The notes under the pieces were generated by a model that saw only the letters and a program-made list of their open reading frames with translations, did not search any database and had not been told where the DNA came from. From Setomelanomma holmii (taxonomy: Eukaryota; Ascomycota; Dothideomycetes; Pleosporales; Phaeosphaeriaceae): a DNA stretch of 64,000 nucleotides. How positions within the stretch are numbered: the first letter of the stretch is position 1; every line of letters begins with the position of its first letter. The DNA is taken from the NCBI GenBank assembly GCA_010015745.1, contig ML978155.1:558001-622000 (forward strand), read 5' to 3'. The position numbers and the translations under genes were made by a program. Shown in pieces: positions 1-12,139 of the stretch.

Positions 1-3000
1 GGCTGCGGCGAGCGCAGCTTGCTCGTTCTCCTCCTTTACGCATGCTAGAGCAGCGGAGACTGCAATGTTCTTGAGATCGCTCCCGCTGTAGAATGGTGTG
101 CGTTTTGCAAGGTCTTCGAGATCGACAGAATCATCAAGCTGTTCACCTTTAAGGTGAATCCGCAAGATCTCCTTTCTGTCTGCGTGGGTTGGAAGATCGA
201 CTAGCAGGCGTCTCGGTAAGCGTCTTATCACTGCATCGTCTAGGTCGAATGGCCTATTTGTAGCCACCATGACGAATACAGACAAATCATTTAACCCGTC
301 CCATTCCTTGAGAAACTGGTTGAGGATGTCTCGATGGGATGTTCGCTCCCGCATAGCATCCCTGGATGCGAATACGGCATCAGCCTCATCTAAGAAGACG
401 ATGCAGGGAGACAGCTTTCGGGCCAGAGAAAAGATAGCAGCAACGTTCTTCTCGCCTTCGCCAACATACTTGTCCATGATTTGGCTTCCAGATACTTCGA
501 GTACTGTACTACCGCTCTCTTTCGCCACAGCTTTGGCGAGAAGTGTTTTGCCCGTTCCTGGCGGACCGTACAATAATGCGCCAGAGATCTTCTCAGTGGC
601 TAGAATTCCATAATTGAAAGCATCAGGACGAAGGAGCGACAGCGAGGTGATCGTACGTATCGAGTCAATTGTTTCCTGGGGTACGTGCACTTGCTCAAAG
701 GTGGTCTTGATTTGATCCGGGTCTGCGATACCAGGCATAAGTCGCTTCTCGTGTTTGGTCGCTGACGAAGCGATCTGATGAAGCTCGCGTTGTCGCCGGA
801 GACTTTTCTCGTCTTGTCTTTGCTTGGCATTCAGCTTGGCTTCGGCTTCTCCACCAAGCAAGCTCCGAGGCTTCTTTGGAAGCGCTGCCGCTTTGTCGAA
901 GGACGCATACTTGGAGGTATCACTGGCCTTGATAAGACCCATGGCGAGAGCCACATGTGCCCAGCTCAATTGATCTTTTGTCTCCTGGCTGACGACAGTC
1001 TGCGCTCTATTAGTCGTCACATGAAGCCCAAGAGCTGTCAAAGCTATCCGGTGTACTTCGTCGTACGTGAGTACTCTCCTTAGATATGAGTCTGGGAAGA
1101 TCGATGCCCACATGCGGAAGAGATGTGTGCTCTGTTCCATGTCTGCAATCTTCGTCGTGGATGTAAAGTCAAGGGACTTCAACATCTGGCGGATATGGGA
1201 CAGATTGACGCTTCTAAACTTGCTTTTCTCCGCTGGCGAGAGGTCAGATGATGATGTGTCGGCTCTACTTGCCGCGAATGCTTCGTCGAGGCCGGATGGA
1301 CTTGGACCCGATTCTGCTTCGATGACGATTGTCCTGAACAAGCTGATCTCGCCTTCGCCTTGCAGACCTCGCACACCGCTATAGAATGTCAGTAGAGCTC
1401 GAATTTGAGGTTGGAACAACTTACCGAGCCGAAAGCTCCGGCGTCAGCTCGCGAGAACATGTACTTCCCACAATCATGATTCTCTCGCCCGAGGCACGCC
1501 GCTTGCGGACCAATTCTTCCAGCTTCTGAATAATCCTGCCACCATAATGGGTAGCGTTCAGCTCTTTAAAATCTTTGACGTACACAATCTTCGCTCTTGT
1601 GGCGCCATTGCCACTTCCAAATGAGTTCCCTATACTCACAGCCATGCTAATGCCAGCATCTGCATTGGCTGGCAATGCGGAATTAAGCTCCAGAATCGTC
1701 CCGTCGGAGCCTACTGAGTAGTCAAAGAACGCGGGTGCCTTGATGGGTGTGACTGATGGACCTGAGGCTTGGCCAGGAAGTGCTCCTTCAATTCCAACGA
1801 GACCACGGGTCTTCTTCGCTTCATTCGCATCGACCAAAGCGTCCAAAAGGGCGGCAATCTTGAGATCCTCGAGCTGTATTTCATTTGCACTTTGAGCGTG
1901 GCCACTGTCTTCACCCAAATCGTTCGCGGTTTGGTCAAATTGTGCGACACCCACACCGCCAGGTAGTTGCAATCCCTTGAAGCTTTGGCTGAGTGCCCTT
2001 AAAGCAGGTGCTACAGCTATCATCGGGAGATGAAATGCGCGGACTCTCATTGGATCTGGCTGGTCCATGGGTGAAGCCTGGTTAAACTCAGCTTCACCCT
2101 CGGCAGCCTCTGCCAGATCGTCCGCAACGCTTTGCAGTTCAGAGCTCATTCGATACGTTTCATAGCCAAGTGATCGAACCGAACGAGGTGTAGGCTCTGG
2201 TCCTTCTCCGAGGTAATCTCCGGCTAGTTGTGCGAGGTCCTGAGCTTTCAGTGTTATAAGATCGGAGCCTTGGTCATTCGCTATCCTTTGTAAGCAAGCA
2301 TCGACAAGCTTCTCGTGCTCTGCAGCCGGTGAATGGAGAATGAGGTTGGTCTTCGCGGAGGGGAACGAGTCACCGACGGACGTGCCTAGTGCGTGCAGCG
2401 ATGCGATAATAGTAGCCTGAATTTCGGCGAGTATCAATGGTGAGATCCGCCGGGACGGACTCGCACGCCGTGTCTTTCCAGCCACCCTTCTCTTGATCCA
2501 TCTCTCGATCTTGGCTTCTTGTTTTCGCGCAGCTTCCAGCCTTTGCTCAGGGCTCAGATTAGGATCCGCTCTCAGCTCATCCAGTTTGCTCGCCAGCTTG
2601 TGAAGCTCAACCATCTCACGCGTGAACCGCTCGTGATGGCTAGCCTTGTCCTCAAATGTGTTCGACTCCGCCAAGGTAGCTTGGAAAGATCGCTCCAGTG
2701 CAGCAAAAGCCTGTGGGTATGTTGCAGTTGTAGCTTGTTCATCCAGATCGGCTGAAACCTCCGTTGCGATACTAGTATTTACATCCTTGGCCGTCTCTGC
2801 TGAGTCTGCGAGCTCCCCCTTCTCAACCAATGCAATTCTTTCGTCCAGATATTTCTCCACTTTCCGTTTCTCGTGATCATCCAAGCGACGTCCCCAGAGG
2901 CCACGTACTAGGCGCGACAGCACCTGTGCAGCGTCTAGGTCCCTCGATGCTGGTATTGAACATGTCGCCTGCTCGCCAGTCTCTGCATGAGATACTGAAA

Positions 3001-3451
3001 CAGACAGAGCTGCTAGACCTGGCAGCTTTGTGGTGTGCTCAGTGCGGTCTTCCCTGCGTATGACTCTTTGCTTCAGGAACCAGTCTGGTATATGGACAGG
3101 TGGTAGGCCTTGCGCCTTCTTTGATCTCTGTTGCCGTCGCAAAGCCGCCGAGTATCTGCGCGAGGTTTCCCGCGAACGTTGGAGCTTCTGCGCTAGAAGC
3201 TCTGGATCCTCTGTCGCTACCGAACCCTCCACATGCTCCTCGGCTGCTGCCTTGTCGCGGCTCGTTTCCCTGGCGTCATTGTCACCGACTGGTGTGCTAT
3301 CCGGGGCTGGCGGTGGGTTCGCAGCCTGGGCGAGCGTGCGCGTTGTATGGAAGGACCGTAATCGTGGTGGTGATGGGTAACGGCGGCCGCGGATGAAGCG
3401 TGCTGGAGGTCTTCCTGTGGACGCTCGCAGTGCTGGTCGTATCACGTACAT
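1..3451 (-). CDS. Mitochondrial AAA-family ATPase, cut at its C-terminus by the window edge
   Basis: Two exons are seen: 3451-1425, then 1378 to beyond base 1. The 46-bp intron (1379-1424) has a GTAAGT donor and a TACTGAC branch point just before its AG. The start is the ATG at 3451. The frame is open further upstream but has no other ATG. The first ~45 residues are rich in Arg/Ser/Ala and lack acids, as in a mitochondrial presequence. The middle is long, helical and low in known domains. A single AAA module begins near residue 900: Walker A GPPGTGKT at 544-567, Walker B IVFLDEAD near 400, and sensor-1/arginine-finger region ATNRPFDLDDAVIRRLPRR. The RRLP(R/K)R signature is that of the Msp1/ATAD1-spastin (meiotic) clade. 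About 1135 residues lie in the window. Inferred role: a mitochondrial protein remodelling ATPase. Unlike yeast Msp1 (about 360 aa) it has a very long N-terminal part. Confidence 0.85.
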
Positions 3452-5209
3452 ACGGACGTCTGGAGCACTCCCGGAGTGGGTGGGAGGTCGAAGGCCTACG
3501 AGTAGCGGTGCAGGCTTCGAGATTGGTGAGTGAGCGATGCGCCGTATTGCGAAGGCGATGGGCACGTCAACTTTCTTCGTTATCCAGTGCAAGGGTCCAC
3601 GGCTAAGAGCGCGCTTAACGCGGCTAATCCCGCCTCCCTGAGCACTTGGACGAGATCACTGACTGGAATAGACACAATCAAAGGCATGACTGGTAGATGA
3701 TGAAGTTGGTCGGCTCTATCCATGTAAGTGCACGAATGTCATGACATGCATGCGGGCTTCACGGTCGTGGTCTACTGACCTAATCTCTCGATCAACTTGA
3801 ACTTGTGCAAACTACGGTTTAGGAATAGAACGTCCATAGCGTAAGCAATGGGCAAAGTAAAACTTTACTGAGAAGCTATGTGAATCGTTGATCTCTCAAG
3901 TACAGTTTCAGTATATAAGAATAGACTTCAGCAATTGTAGCCTAGAACGAACTAAGATACTCTTTCCGCAAAGTCTCGCCTCGCTCAAGGGAAGAGGTTT
4001 GCTAATGAACCCAGTTCTAGATGTTATTCAACAAGGGCCGGTGTTCGTAGCTGTGGCATTAGATCGTCTGGTCTTCTCTTTTGTGAGCACTACCCTACTC
4101 AGCGCGTTTAGAGTTGGACAAATCCTGACTGTTCTAGCCGCGATCAGTGCTGCAGCATGTCAGGTTGCCAGCGGACTGGCCTCAATAAGTTTCGAGAGGC
4201 GGAGCCACAACATAGGCTGGAGGACCGACTGCACTCTTTGTCATCGAGCTGTGCTACTCCAAGGATGGTGCAATGGCGACAAGACCATGTACCAACTTCG
4301 TGATCGGCGTCCTTAGCGCTGGAGCAAAGGTGAAAAGAGTACTCCTCGGTGAAACAAGTGGTATAGACTTCGTGGAGCATATCGTGTATGTTGGAGGATT
4401 GCAGGTTGACTCCCTCGCATGTCTCTTGAACGTGCGGCCTTGTGAAGCAAAGCACAACGGCTGGGAGTGGGTCTAGTATAGAGGAAGTCAATATAGTTGT
4501 TGTTGTGTGGATTGGTCCATCCATCTCGTCTCATTTGTTGTGAGACGAGGTTCCATGTGGGTCCAATCGGAGTTTTGGGGGAAGCGAGGTTGTATGCTGG
4601 GTCGAACTGCAGCTCCGTGCGACATGATGCCGGGAACCTGCATTGTGAAGTTGTGCGCCCGTGCAAGACGAATGTCATCGTGCATTATTTCTACGCCGCA
4701 TCACAAGTCGCGTGCCAAGCACATCTTCGAGGACATAGACGATAGCATGAGCGGAAAAGGGTGAGATGAGGTGTGATTGTTGTGATGGGATGCATGGTGA
4801 CGGATAAGCGACGGTACGTGGTTGGCCCAACCTGCCGGTACCTGCACTTTATGAGGCTCGTGCATCGGGAAGCGACGATCTTGGGCTGGTGAAAACAAGC
4901 GCACCAGCACCTTTGCGCGTCTTTCACCTTCAGATGCACGTTCACGGTCATTGCGACCCTTTCAGAAGCTGTGACCTCACCCACCCTTCAATCTCACCCC
5001 TCAAGCTCATCTTCACCCAGCGCAATCGCTTGTAATAGATGTTGTTTGCTGTATAGAAGTCTCACCGCTGGGTCGGCGCCCTCTTGCCGTAGTATCCCCT
5101 CACCAACCCCAACCACATTCCATTCACCTACCGGCAAGCGCTTGCCATGACGTCTTGAAATGCCTTTGACCCCTCACAACCCTCCTCCACGACTGTCTTG
5201 GAGGAAGCG
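3452..5209. other. Intergenic region between two divergent genes, no gene seen
   Basis: This 1.76-kb stretch separates the divergent starts of the AAA ATPase and the WD40 gene, so it holds both promoters. Open frames of 60-142 codons occur on both strands, but none has a recognisable domain, signal peptide or matching splice signals. I see no RNA gene or repeat. Confidence 0.5.
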
Positions 5210-8200
5210 ATGTCGCTTACTCCAAACAACTCCAGGATAATGAGCCCAGGGCTCGCGCCTGGCATCAAGCTCAACCCATCACCGTCGCCATTCTTGAAGA
5301 ACACGCCATTGCGCTCTCCGGTCAAGCCAATGCGCGTAGAAGCCAGCCTGGCTCTTCGCCAGGTTGTTGGAACCACAGCCAACTCGGCCAATGCCTTCGA
5401 CAGTCTCCCGTCAGGACAATGCTTCGCCTATACCGCAGGCGCAGCAGCCGTCATCGCAACAGCTGGCGAGGATCACCACGTCTCGCAGCGCTTCTACCGC
5501 GCACGACCGACAACCAATCCCATCAATGCCTCTACATCGATCTATGGAGGACCCTCAACGCCGACCCAGAACGAGAGCCGGAACAGGACTGCAGCATCTC
5601 TTCGCGACGCCGGCTTTGGCGGCTCGCCCCTTGCCTCTCCAGCCGCCAACGACTGGGCCGACTCCCCTGGGAGCAGGGCTTGGACGATGAAGGAGAAGAT
5701 CAAGGCGGCCACTTGTGTCAGCTTCAGCCCGGACGGAAAGTTTCTGGCCGTAGGAGAGGTAGGCTGAGTTGCGGAGAAAGTCACCCAGAAAATGACTGAC
5801 GAATGTACAGACCGGTTACAAACCAAGAGTCCTCATCTTCTCAACGGCTTCAGACGCGCCCTCGGACACCCCGCTAACGTCCCTACCCGACCACACCTTT
5901 GGTGTCAACTGCCTGGCCTTTAGCCCTGATTCGCGATACCTGGCCAGCTTAGGCTCGGTCAACGATGGCTTCCTGTACATCTGGACAATCAACCAGCGCA
6001 CAGGCGCTGCTACGCTGTACGCCAGCAACAAGTGCGTGAGCAACATCAACCGCATGGCCTGGATGGGAAACAAGCTGGTCACTGTCGGCACTCGTCACGT
6101 CAAAGTGTGGAAGGTCGACGATCCCAATGGCTCAATACGCATGTCGAAAGCCCGTCAAAGCGACCTGTCCTTTCTGACCGGCTCAGCGTACAAGACACTT
6201 CCTGGCAGGAATTGCATCCTGGACAGTCTGAGAGAGGCAACATTCACGAGCGTGGTCGCCATTGCGCCTAATAAGGCCATCGTCGCTTCAGATAAGGGCG
6301 AGATTTGCCTTATCGACGACTCGAACTCGGATCAACGTTTTCTGAAACTATTTGATGCTGGTTTCGCTGTTAGCTCCATGGCCACTGACACCAAAGGACG
6401 ACTACACCTTGCGAGCAATCAAGGAGGACTGAAGACCGTCAGCATTCGCGACATCACTAGTAGCTTAACGCCGCCGCCTTCTCCGCCACCTCGCGTCGAA
6501 TCTCCACCTATTTCCGTGACAGAGAGCAACCAGATTGGTGCCATTGCATGTTTGGCCAACTATGTCGTCACTGTGGACTCACAGCGGGCCATCCGTTTGT
6601 CTCATCTCTGTGCCACCGATGATGATGCAGTAGTCGGCGATGTTGCCCAAGCCCTACCCGCCCACGGTGACTCTGTCCTTGGCGTCGCCGCTATCTCCGC
6701 CCAGCAGAACTCCCTGAACGCAGCGTATTATACGTGGGCCGCTGATGGGACGGTCATATTTTGGAACTCAGATGGAAGTTTTCGAGACTTGCTCAACGTG
6801 GCTCTTGAGCAGCTTGACGGACCAGATGCAGTACCTAACGAGCTCCGGACCATGCGTGCATCCGCTGACGCCATCTTTCTTGTGACTGGCGACAAGTATG
6901 GCGTGCTTCGGATCATCGATACTAAAAGCAAGAACAGTATATACGACTTCAAGGCACATGCCGGCGAGATCACGAGCGTTGCAGTCCGTGAAGAAGACCA
7001 GCTAGTTTTAGTTGCATGCGCGAGTCGAGATCGTACAGTACAGGTCTTTACACGAACTAATGAAACCTGGGACCTTCTACAAACACTTGACGAGCATGTG
7101 GGAGCAGTCAACGGTATTCAATTCTCGAGGAATGGGCAGCGTCTAGTATCCTCTTCAAGCGACCGAAGTATCGTACTTCGTGAGCTTCTTTCCCGCGAGG
7201 ATGAGACCCGTGGAACGATCCGCGCATTCATGATGCTGAGAGCTATCATGCTGAAAGCTTCTCCCGTGTCTATGGCATGGGATACTGACCAAGAAGACCT
7301 ACTCCTGGTATCCTCAATCGATCGACAGGTTCTCCGATATGATACACGGAATGGACAGTGTCTGAGTAGCTTCCGTGCGTGCGACACAGACGGTGGCGAT
7401 GCTGTTGTGCTATCATCCTTGGTCCATATTCCACGTGGTTGGAGCTCTCCACTCATCGCCGGTGTATCCAGCACTGACAAGTCAATACGCATATACGAAG
7501 AGAATGGATCGCTTGTGGCCCGTGACTGGGGTCACACGGAGGGTGTCTCAGACATTTCCCTGATTCAACAGGCAAATGCAGAAGGCAGCGACAAATCACT
7601 TGTGACGGTCGCAGTTGATGGGACCATCTTCATTTGGGACCTGGCACTGCAGCCTCCCACTCGACACGACCTTTCGAAATCCATGGACTTGCTCGGACCA
7701 AGTACGCCCACAACCTCGAATCTGTTGGCAAACCGGCCTCCGTTGCGCCGCGTCTTCTCACAGTCAGAGTTGGCGCGCTTCCAACGTCCAACGGAGGACG
7801 ATACTGTCACGCCCACCGGCAACAGATCGCCGAAGCTCAAGAAAAGAGTGTCAAAATTCTCGTTGGCTCAAACACCCAAGCTTGATCCTTCGCCAATGCC
7901 TAGTAACACACGAGAAGGGCGAGTAGCAGGCTGGCAAGGCACAGGCACACTTCGGCGGAACAAGAATCGCTCTCCATCGCCGCCCAGTCCACGAAACCCT
8001 CAACTTGCGAAGAGACGTGCCTCAATGGACGTGCGACCCCGGACGAAAGGTCCTGCAAATGAGTTCGGAAGCCTCGGTGCATCGACTGAGAGCTTGTGTA
8101 GGACGCTTCGGGCCTATCGGAAACGTCTCGCAAACAGCAACGATACTTTGAGCTCTGAGTTGGCAAGAGATGTGGAACGCGAACTTGCGACGACCGCGAG

Positions 8201-8534
8201 AGCGATAGGCGAACGTGTCAAATCAAAGGAATTTGGCGAAACAGTCATGGTCAAACTGCTTGACCAATATTCGGATAGATTGGTGACGATGCTTGACGAA
8301 AAGATTGCGGCAAGTTTTGCGCAACGAGCGCGCGAGAACAGCGTTGGCAATTTTTCCGAGGGTGGGGAGTCGCCGCGCATAGAGCAGAGTCCGCAACGCG
8401 ACACGGAGAACAACGAGGGTGCGAATGATGCACCTACGGACGGATCGATTCCTGAAGTCCCCATCCTCGAAAGCATCGAGACGAACACCGCGACTCATCG
8501 TCCCCTGACGATCTTGCGGCAACACACGCAATAG
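5210..8534 (+). CDS. WD40-repeat protein of the WDR62/MAPKBP1 family
   Basis: The exons are 5210-5758 and 5811-8534, giving 1090 aa. The 52-bp intron has a GTAGGC donor and a GACTGAC branch. I start at the ATG at 5210 (MSLTPNNSRIMSPG); codons before it in frame are not ATG. After a Ser/Pro-rich leader of ~150 residues come two blocks of WD40 repeats. Typical pieces are VSFSPDGKFLAVGE, CLAFSPDSRYLASLG, ASNKCVSNINRMAW and VTVGTRHVKVWKV. The last two match the conserved 'ASNK...VTVGxRHVKFW' region of WDR62/MAPKBP1. Residues ~830-1000 are Ser/Pro/Arg-rich. A C-terminal helix of ~70 residues (starts near SLCRTLRAYRKRL) looks like a coiled coil. In animals the family scaffolds JNK signalling at spindle poles; the fungal role is not known to me. 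The family call is firm, the function is not. Confidence 0.88.
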
Positions 8535-8867
8535 TGCGCCTCATCACTTTACGATCTTGATGACTTGGGAAAAGAGGCGTTCGATGAAGGCCTCGGGCCT
8601 AAGGAAAAGAATCGGCGTTCAGAATACAATACTGGGGGAGTTCATTCTTTGGAAAGCATATTGGGCGTTTTCCAATTTACACACGACTTTTCCTCGGCTG
8701 GCTTGAAGCCAGCCCTAACGTAATCGTAGTTCCACGTATTGTTTGTATATCAGAAATAGACAAAAGTCGTCTGTGCCGTTCACTTCTCCCTGTAGCCCGG
8801 CTGGCTAGTGGTGAAAATGCTTGAGCTTTTGATCCTACACCAGGTAAGATGCCAATGCCCGCCCAGG
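8535..8867. other. Short convergent intergenic stretch
   Basis: These 333 bases contain the 3' ends of the WD40 gene and of the small secreted-protein gene. No gene or repeat was recognised. Confidence 0.5.
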
Positions 8868-9573
8868 CTAACACAGACACGGCAGGTGTATAGTCTGATA
8901 GTTACTACAAGTCCTTCCACTCGGCGTGTCGCTCCCCAATTGCAGATACAAATCGTAGTAACTCGCATCGCTCGATTGACACACAAGCCAATTCAGTTCT
9001 GTCAATACGTCAGCATCATCCTTTCACCCTATGTTACTGCACTATGGCGCTCTCTGCGTTCCTCCATATCTGATGTGTAAGAGTATGTTAGAGAGTGACA
9101 ACTTACGCCGTCCATAACTACTCCCCTGCACAGTAATAATCGTATCCCCTTCCAACCCCCAAGCGTTCGTTGTACCGCTCGTTTCCCATTTCAACGGCTT
9201 GTACGATGTCGTTGCATTCTGTATGTTTAGGTATAGGCTCGTTTTGCGGGATTGGATTGTGCCGCCAATGGTGAACTGTGACAGATTTACATTAGCCAAG
9301 AATGTTTCTCAGTGAGTACTATCTGTTGGGCGGGTGGAGGTGGGAGGAGAAATGGAATTGGATCAGTACCTCGTCGGCAGTTGCTTCAGGACCAAGGACG
9401 GGAGTGCTGGGCGATGCGGAATCTGCTTGTAGGTATAGGTGGTAAACTGGATCGCGCACGCCGCGAATTTTGCCAATAGTTGCGGCGGAGATGGAGCGTG
9501 AGGATTCGACAGGTGCAGCGATGATGCTTTGAGCGAGCAGGAGCAGGGTGGGGAGGAGTGTGAAGGAAAGCAT
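8868..9573 (-). CDS. Small secreted protein, fungal-specific type
   Basis: Three exons (9573-9370, 9275-9107, 8998-8868) give 167 aa. The introns are 94 and 108 bp, with donors GTACTG and GTAAGT, a CTGAC branch in the second, and CACAG/GACAG acceptors. The first ~19 residues are a clear signal peptide (MLSFTLLPTLLLLAQSIIAA, cut before PVES). No membrane segment follows. The body has 'DPVYHLYLQ' early and 'SYYDLYLQ' late, separated by a 'VLGPEATADEFTIGGTI' segment, and ends in LPCLC. From memory this order (DPVYHxYLQ, VLGPE, FTIxGTI, LPCLC end) is common in small secreted proteins of dothideomycetes, but I cannot name a domain. There are four cysteines, all in the last exon. Likely extracellular; an effector or cell-surface role is only a guess. 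Recognising the third exon depends on that family pattern. Confidence 0.75.
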
Positions 9574-9729
9574 TTTGGTGTCGAAGAGGCAAGTGTGGAA
9601 GGTCGAACACTGGAGAATCGGGGAGATGGGTTTATTTGAGTATGCACCCCGCGTTTCGCACTTGTGCTTGGTGTAATATGTATTTAGATGATGGTCGCGT
9701 CATGTGTGTGGGATAGATACCCGCGGATA

Positions 9730-10281
9730 TTAAATATACAACCCTGCCTCTGTTTGACTTCTTCCAACCAACACATCAATCTTGTCCTCTCCAAACGCGA
9801 AAGTGTCTCCTAGGGCTGCCTTGTCGTCCAAATACTTCTGAGTGCAGCACTGAATTCGGCTGCGAAGTCCCTAGTGACATACTGTCCGCTCAAGTAGCCT
9901 CATTATATTGTATGATCTCAAACATCAGTTCGAAAAGCGGTTGCTAAGATGCAGTTTGTGCTTACCAGGTGTCCTGTGTTGCTTCGGACTGCGCACCATG
10001 AGGGTCGACAGTCACGGTGCAGTACTTGTAAATCACCGTTGGACCTGGGTGTGCGTATTAGCACCTACTCGTATACAAAAGGGATATGATAGAATGCTTA
10101 CCGTCCTCGGATTTGGACAATTTGCGCCCTCATCGTCAGTCACATAAGAAGAAAGACGGCCGCGTGACCTACCATTCAGGTTGCCAACTTTAGGCATCGC
10201 TTCCGTCATGGCTATTGACGGGAAGAGGTGCTCGCCGATGTCTTCTTGGTTGTTGGCGGCGGCGCCGAAATCTGAGGCCAT
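9730..10281 (-). CDS. Predicted 105-aa protein with a Cys-containing C-terminal half
   Basis: Three exons (10281-10173, 10044-9966, 9859-9730) join in frame to 105 aa. Intron 1 (128 bp) has donor GTAGGT and a perfect TGCTAATAC branch site before CCCAG. Intron 2 (106 bp) has GTAAGC and CGCAG. The joined middle reads YKYCTVTVDPHG, then QDTCRIQCCTQKYLDD, then FGEDKIDVLVG. Four cysteines sit within ~35 residues. I do not recognise the family. Starting at the ATG at 10281 gives no signal peptide. A hydrophobic stretch just upstream (SSTRRSRTTLPFLTLLFFP, in another frame) could supply one through a weak GTCGCA donor, which I do not accept without transcript data. It lies head-to-tail behind the secreted-protein gene. 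Confidence 0.5.
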
Positions 10282-11168
10282 GTCGTAGGGTGGTGGACGA
10301 TATGCGACCAGGAAAGAAGAGCAAAGTAAGGAAGGGTAGTGTGGTACGAGAACGTCTTGTGGAAGACATGATGGGTGCAGTGGCAGTAATGAAATTATTG
10401 GTGACAATTCCTCGAATGAAGGCTACAAGCTTAAAAAAATTGGGCATCTTACGTACTGTTTGACACCTGGTCCACACAGCACACACCCTGTCTACGCTTG
10501 CCGACTAAGCGCTGTGTAGAACGAAGCCTAAATCCATCGTGCAACATCTAGGAGGAACTTCAGGATGATTTTCAGAATTTGACGGAGAGCGGTGAAGTGG
10601 TTTACTTTCCCAAGCTACAAAGGTGTGTGTAGCACAGCACGGTTGTGGCTAGCAAGGAACCCAAAGTAACCCACGCGGAATACGAAGTGGCGATTAGGTG
10701 GACGATGTGCAAGGCTGCTTGGATTGAAGCGTAATTGTTGGAAATCTTGCGAGTACCACAAAGTCGGAGTCGACGGAGGATGGGGAAGAAAGGTATCATT
10801 GTTAGCTGGACGGAAAGCGCGATCTTCCAAAAGCTGTTTAACTAACAAACACAATGATGGGAAGGAGCGCCTACCCCTTGAGCGCAATTTACATGATACG
10901 ACGAAGATCATGAATGAGCTTGAGGATAGCCTGGTTCACCTTTATTGCAATGGGTGGTCGACAACAGCGACAGTCGAAGTGCTCGGCCAGCGAGGGTTTG
11001 GAGGGTCTTCCTCATCCTCGTGAAAAGCTTCAGACGAAGTAGCTGGCGACCCATATCGTGTGTTCGTTGCTGTCTGGCACATCATAGTCGCTTCATGCCA
11101 CGCCTGACGCCTCTGGTCACCTCGCTCCGGAATAAGTACGCGCGATGGTGCGACAACCGCCGCAGTCC
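10282..11168. other. Intergenic region, no gene seen
   Basis: Between two minus-strand genes. Frames up to 99 codons occur but none shows domain features or convincing splice pairs. No RNA gene or repeat seen. Confidence 0.45.
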
Positions 11169-12139
11169 TCAGTACTGATGCACTCCTACTCTCGGTATCG
11201 TGCCCGCCCTGCTTCTACGTCCCGACCCTTCACCATCCCCTTCTCTGCGCCTTCGCCGTGTCAGCACTGTCTCCCGCGGAGGAATAGGCCCAGGCACACC
11301 CGCAAAGAAAACCATTCGTGGCTCGGCCTCCCGCCATTCTTGCACGACTGGGCTTCGCTTCTGTACTTTCTTGTATCTTACTTCGTCTAAGCGCCGCAGT
11401 TCCGCTACTTTGCCTGTAGATAGTTCCGCTGCTTCGGAGCTGTAGGAAAGTCCGGTATGAGTGTAGTACTTTGTATCTAGTCTGGGGCAAAGGGAGCGAG
11501 GATGAGGTGGTCGCTCGCTGAGCTGTGCGGTGTTGGAGAGATTGGTTGGCGGGCGAAGTATTTCCGAGGGGTGAGTGGATGCAACTGATGGCAATGGTGG
11601 CCGCGGGCGTGGGCAAGGGCGTGAGAGTGAACATGAACATGAGCGTGAGCATGAGCGTGAGCTTTAGTGTGGGCGTGGACTTGAGTGTGGACGCGAGCTT
11701 GTATGCGGGCGTGTTCTGAAATGTATGGGTGAGCTCGAGGGGCGGCGTGAGCATGTACGTGAGCCCGAGGGTGATAGAGGTCGCTCTGGCTGTCGTCGCT
11801 CTGGCTGTCGTCGCTCTGTGAACTTTTCCCGAATTCGCTTGAGTGGTTGCGTGGAGCGATCACGCTTGGAAGTTTCGACCTTTTATTTGAGGTACAAGCG
11901 TGGCCAGCTGTATGCTTGTTAGTCGCGACTGGTGGTTGGTCTTTCTTCTCCAATGTTGCCTTACGTCTGATGGCATCTCTGGCCCACACATACACTCTGG
12001 ACAGTCTGATGTTCTCTGCTGCCTCCAAGTCATTGTGGCGGTGAAGTCGTTGCCAGAGTTTTGTCTTCCATGTTACTTCATCTGGACTTTTATTCTTCGC
12101 AGTCGCGTCGGTGGTCTGGGGAGAAGCTTTTGCTGGCAT
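11169..12139 (-). CDS. Predicted His/Ala-rich hypothetical protein
   Basis: The proposed model is 12139-11586 plus 11517-11169, 300 aa. It joins an N-terminal frame starting MPAKASPQTTDATAK to a C-terminal frame holding YYTHTGLSYSSEAAELSTG and VVQEWREAEPRMVFFAGVPG. The 68-bp intron has a weak donor (GTTGCA) and acceptor GCTCAG. Without splicing the first frame ends at 11477 (220 aa). Residues ~110-120 are an imperfect (SQSDD)n repeat made by a 15-bp tandem repeat. Residues ~125-185 are strongly biased to His, Ala and Val (runs such as HAHAHAHVHVHSHA), caused by a 6-bp-like GCTCAC/GCTCAT repeat. The N-terminal part is basic with a helical stretch (WKTKLWQRLHRHNDLEAAEN). No domain was recognised. 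Coding status is likely but not certain, because the repeat alone could keep frames open. Confidence 0.45.
11781..11818. repeat. 15-bp tandem repeat, 2.5 copies
   Basis: The unit TCGCTCTGGCTGTCG is repeated exactly at 11781-11795 and 11796-11810, with a partial third copy (TCGCTCTG) at 11811-11818. On the minus strand it encodes repeated Gln-Ser-Asp-Asp-Ser in the predicted His/Ala-rich protein. Confidence 0.95.

Noticed and set aside
3452..5209. Frames of 120-142 codons on both strands
   Set aside because: No domain, no matching splice sites, and both strands equally open; treated as promoter DNA.
5364..5799. Alternative plus-strand frames over the WD40 gene's first exon
   Set aside because: They do not connect to the WD40 repeats; the frame from 5210 splices cleanly into them.
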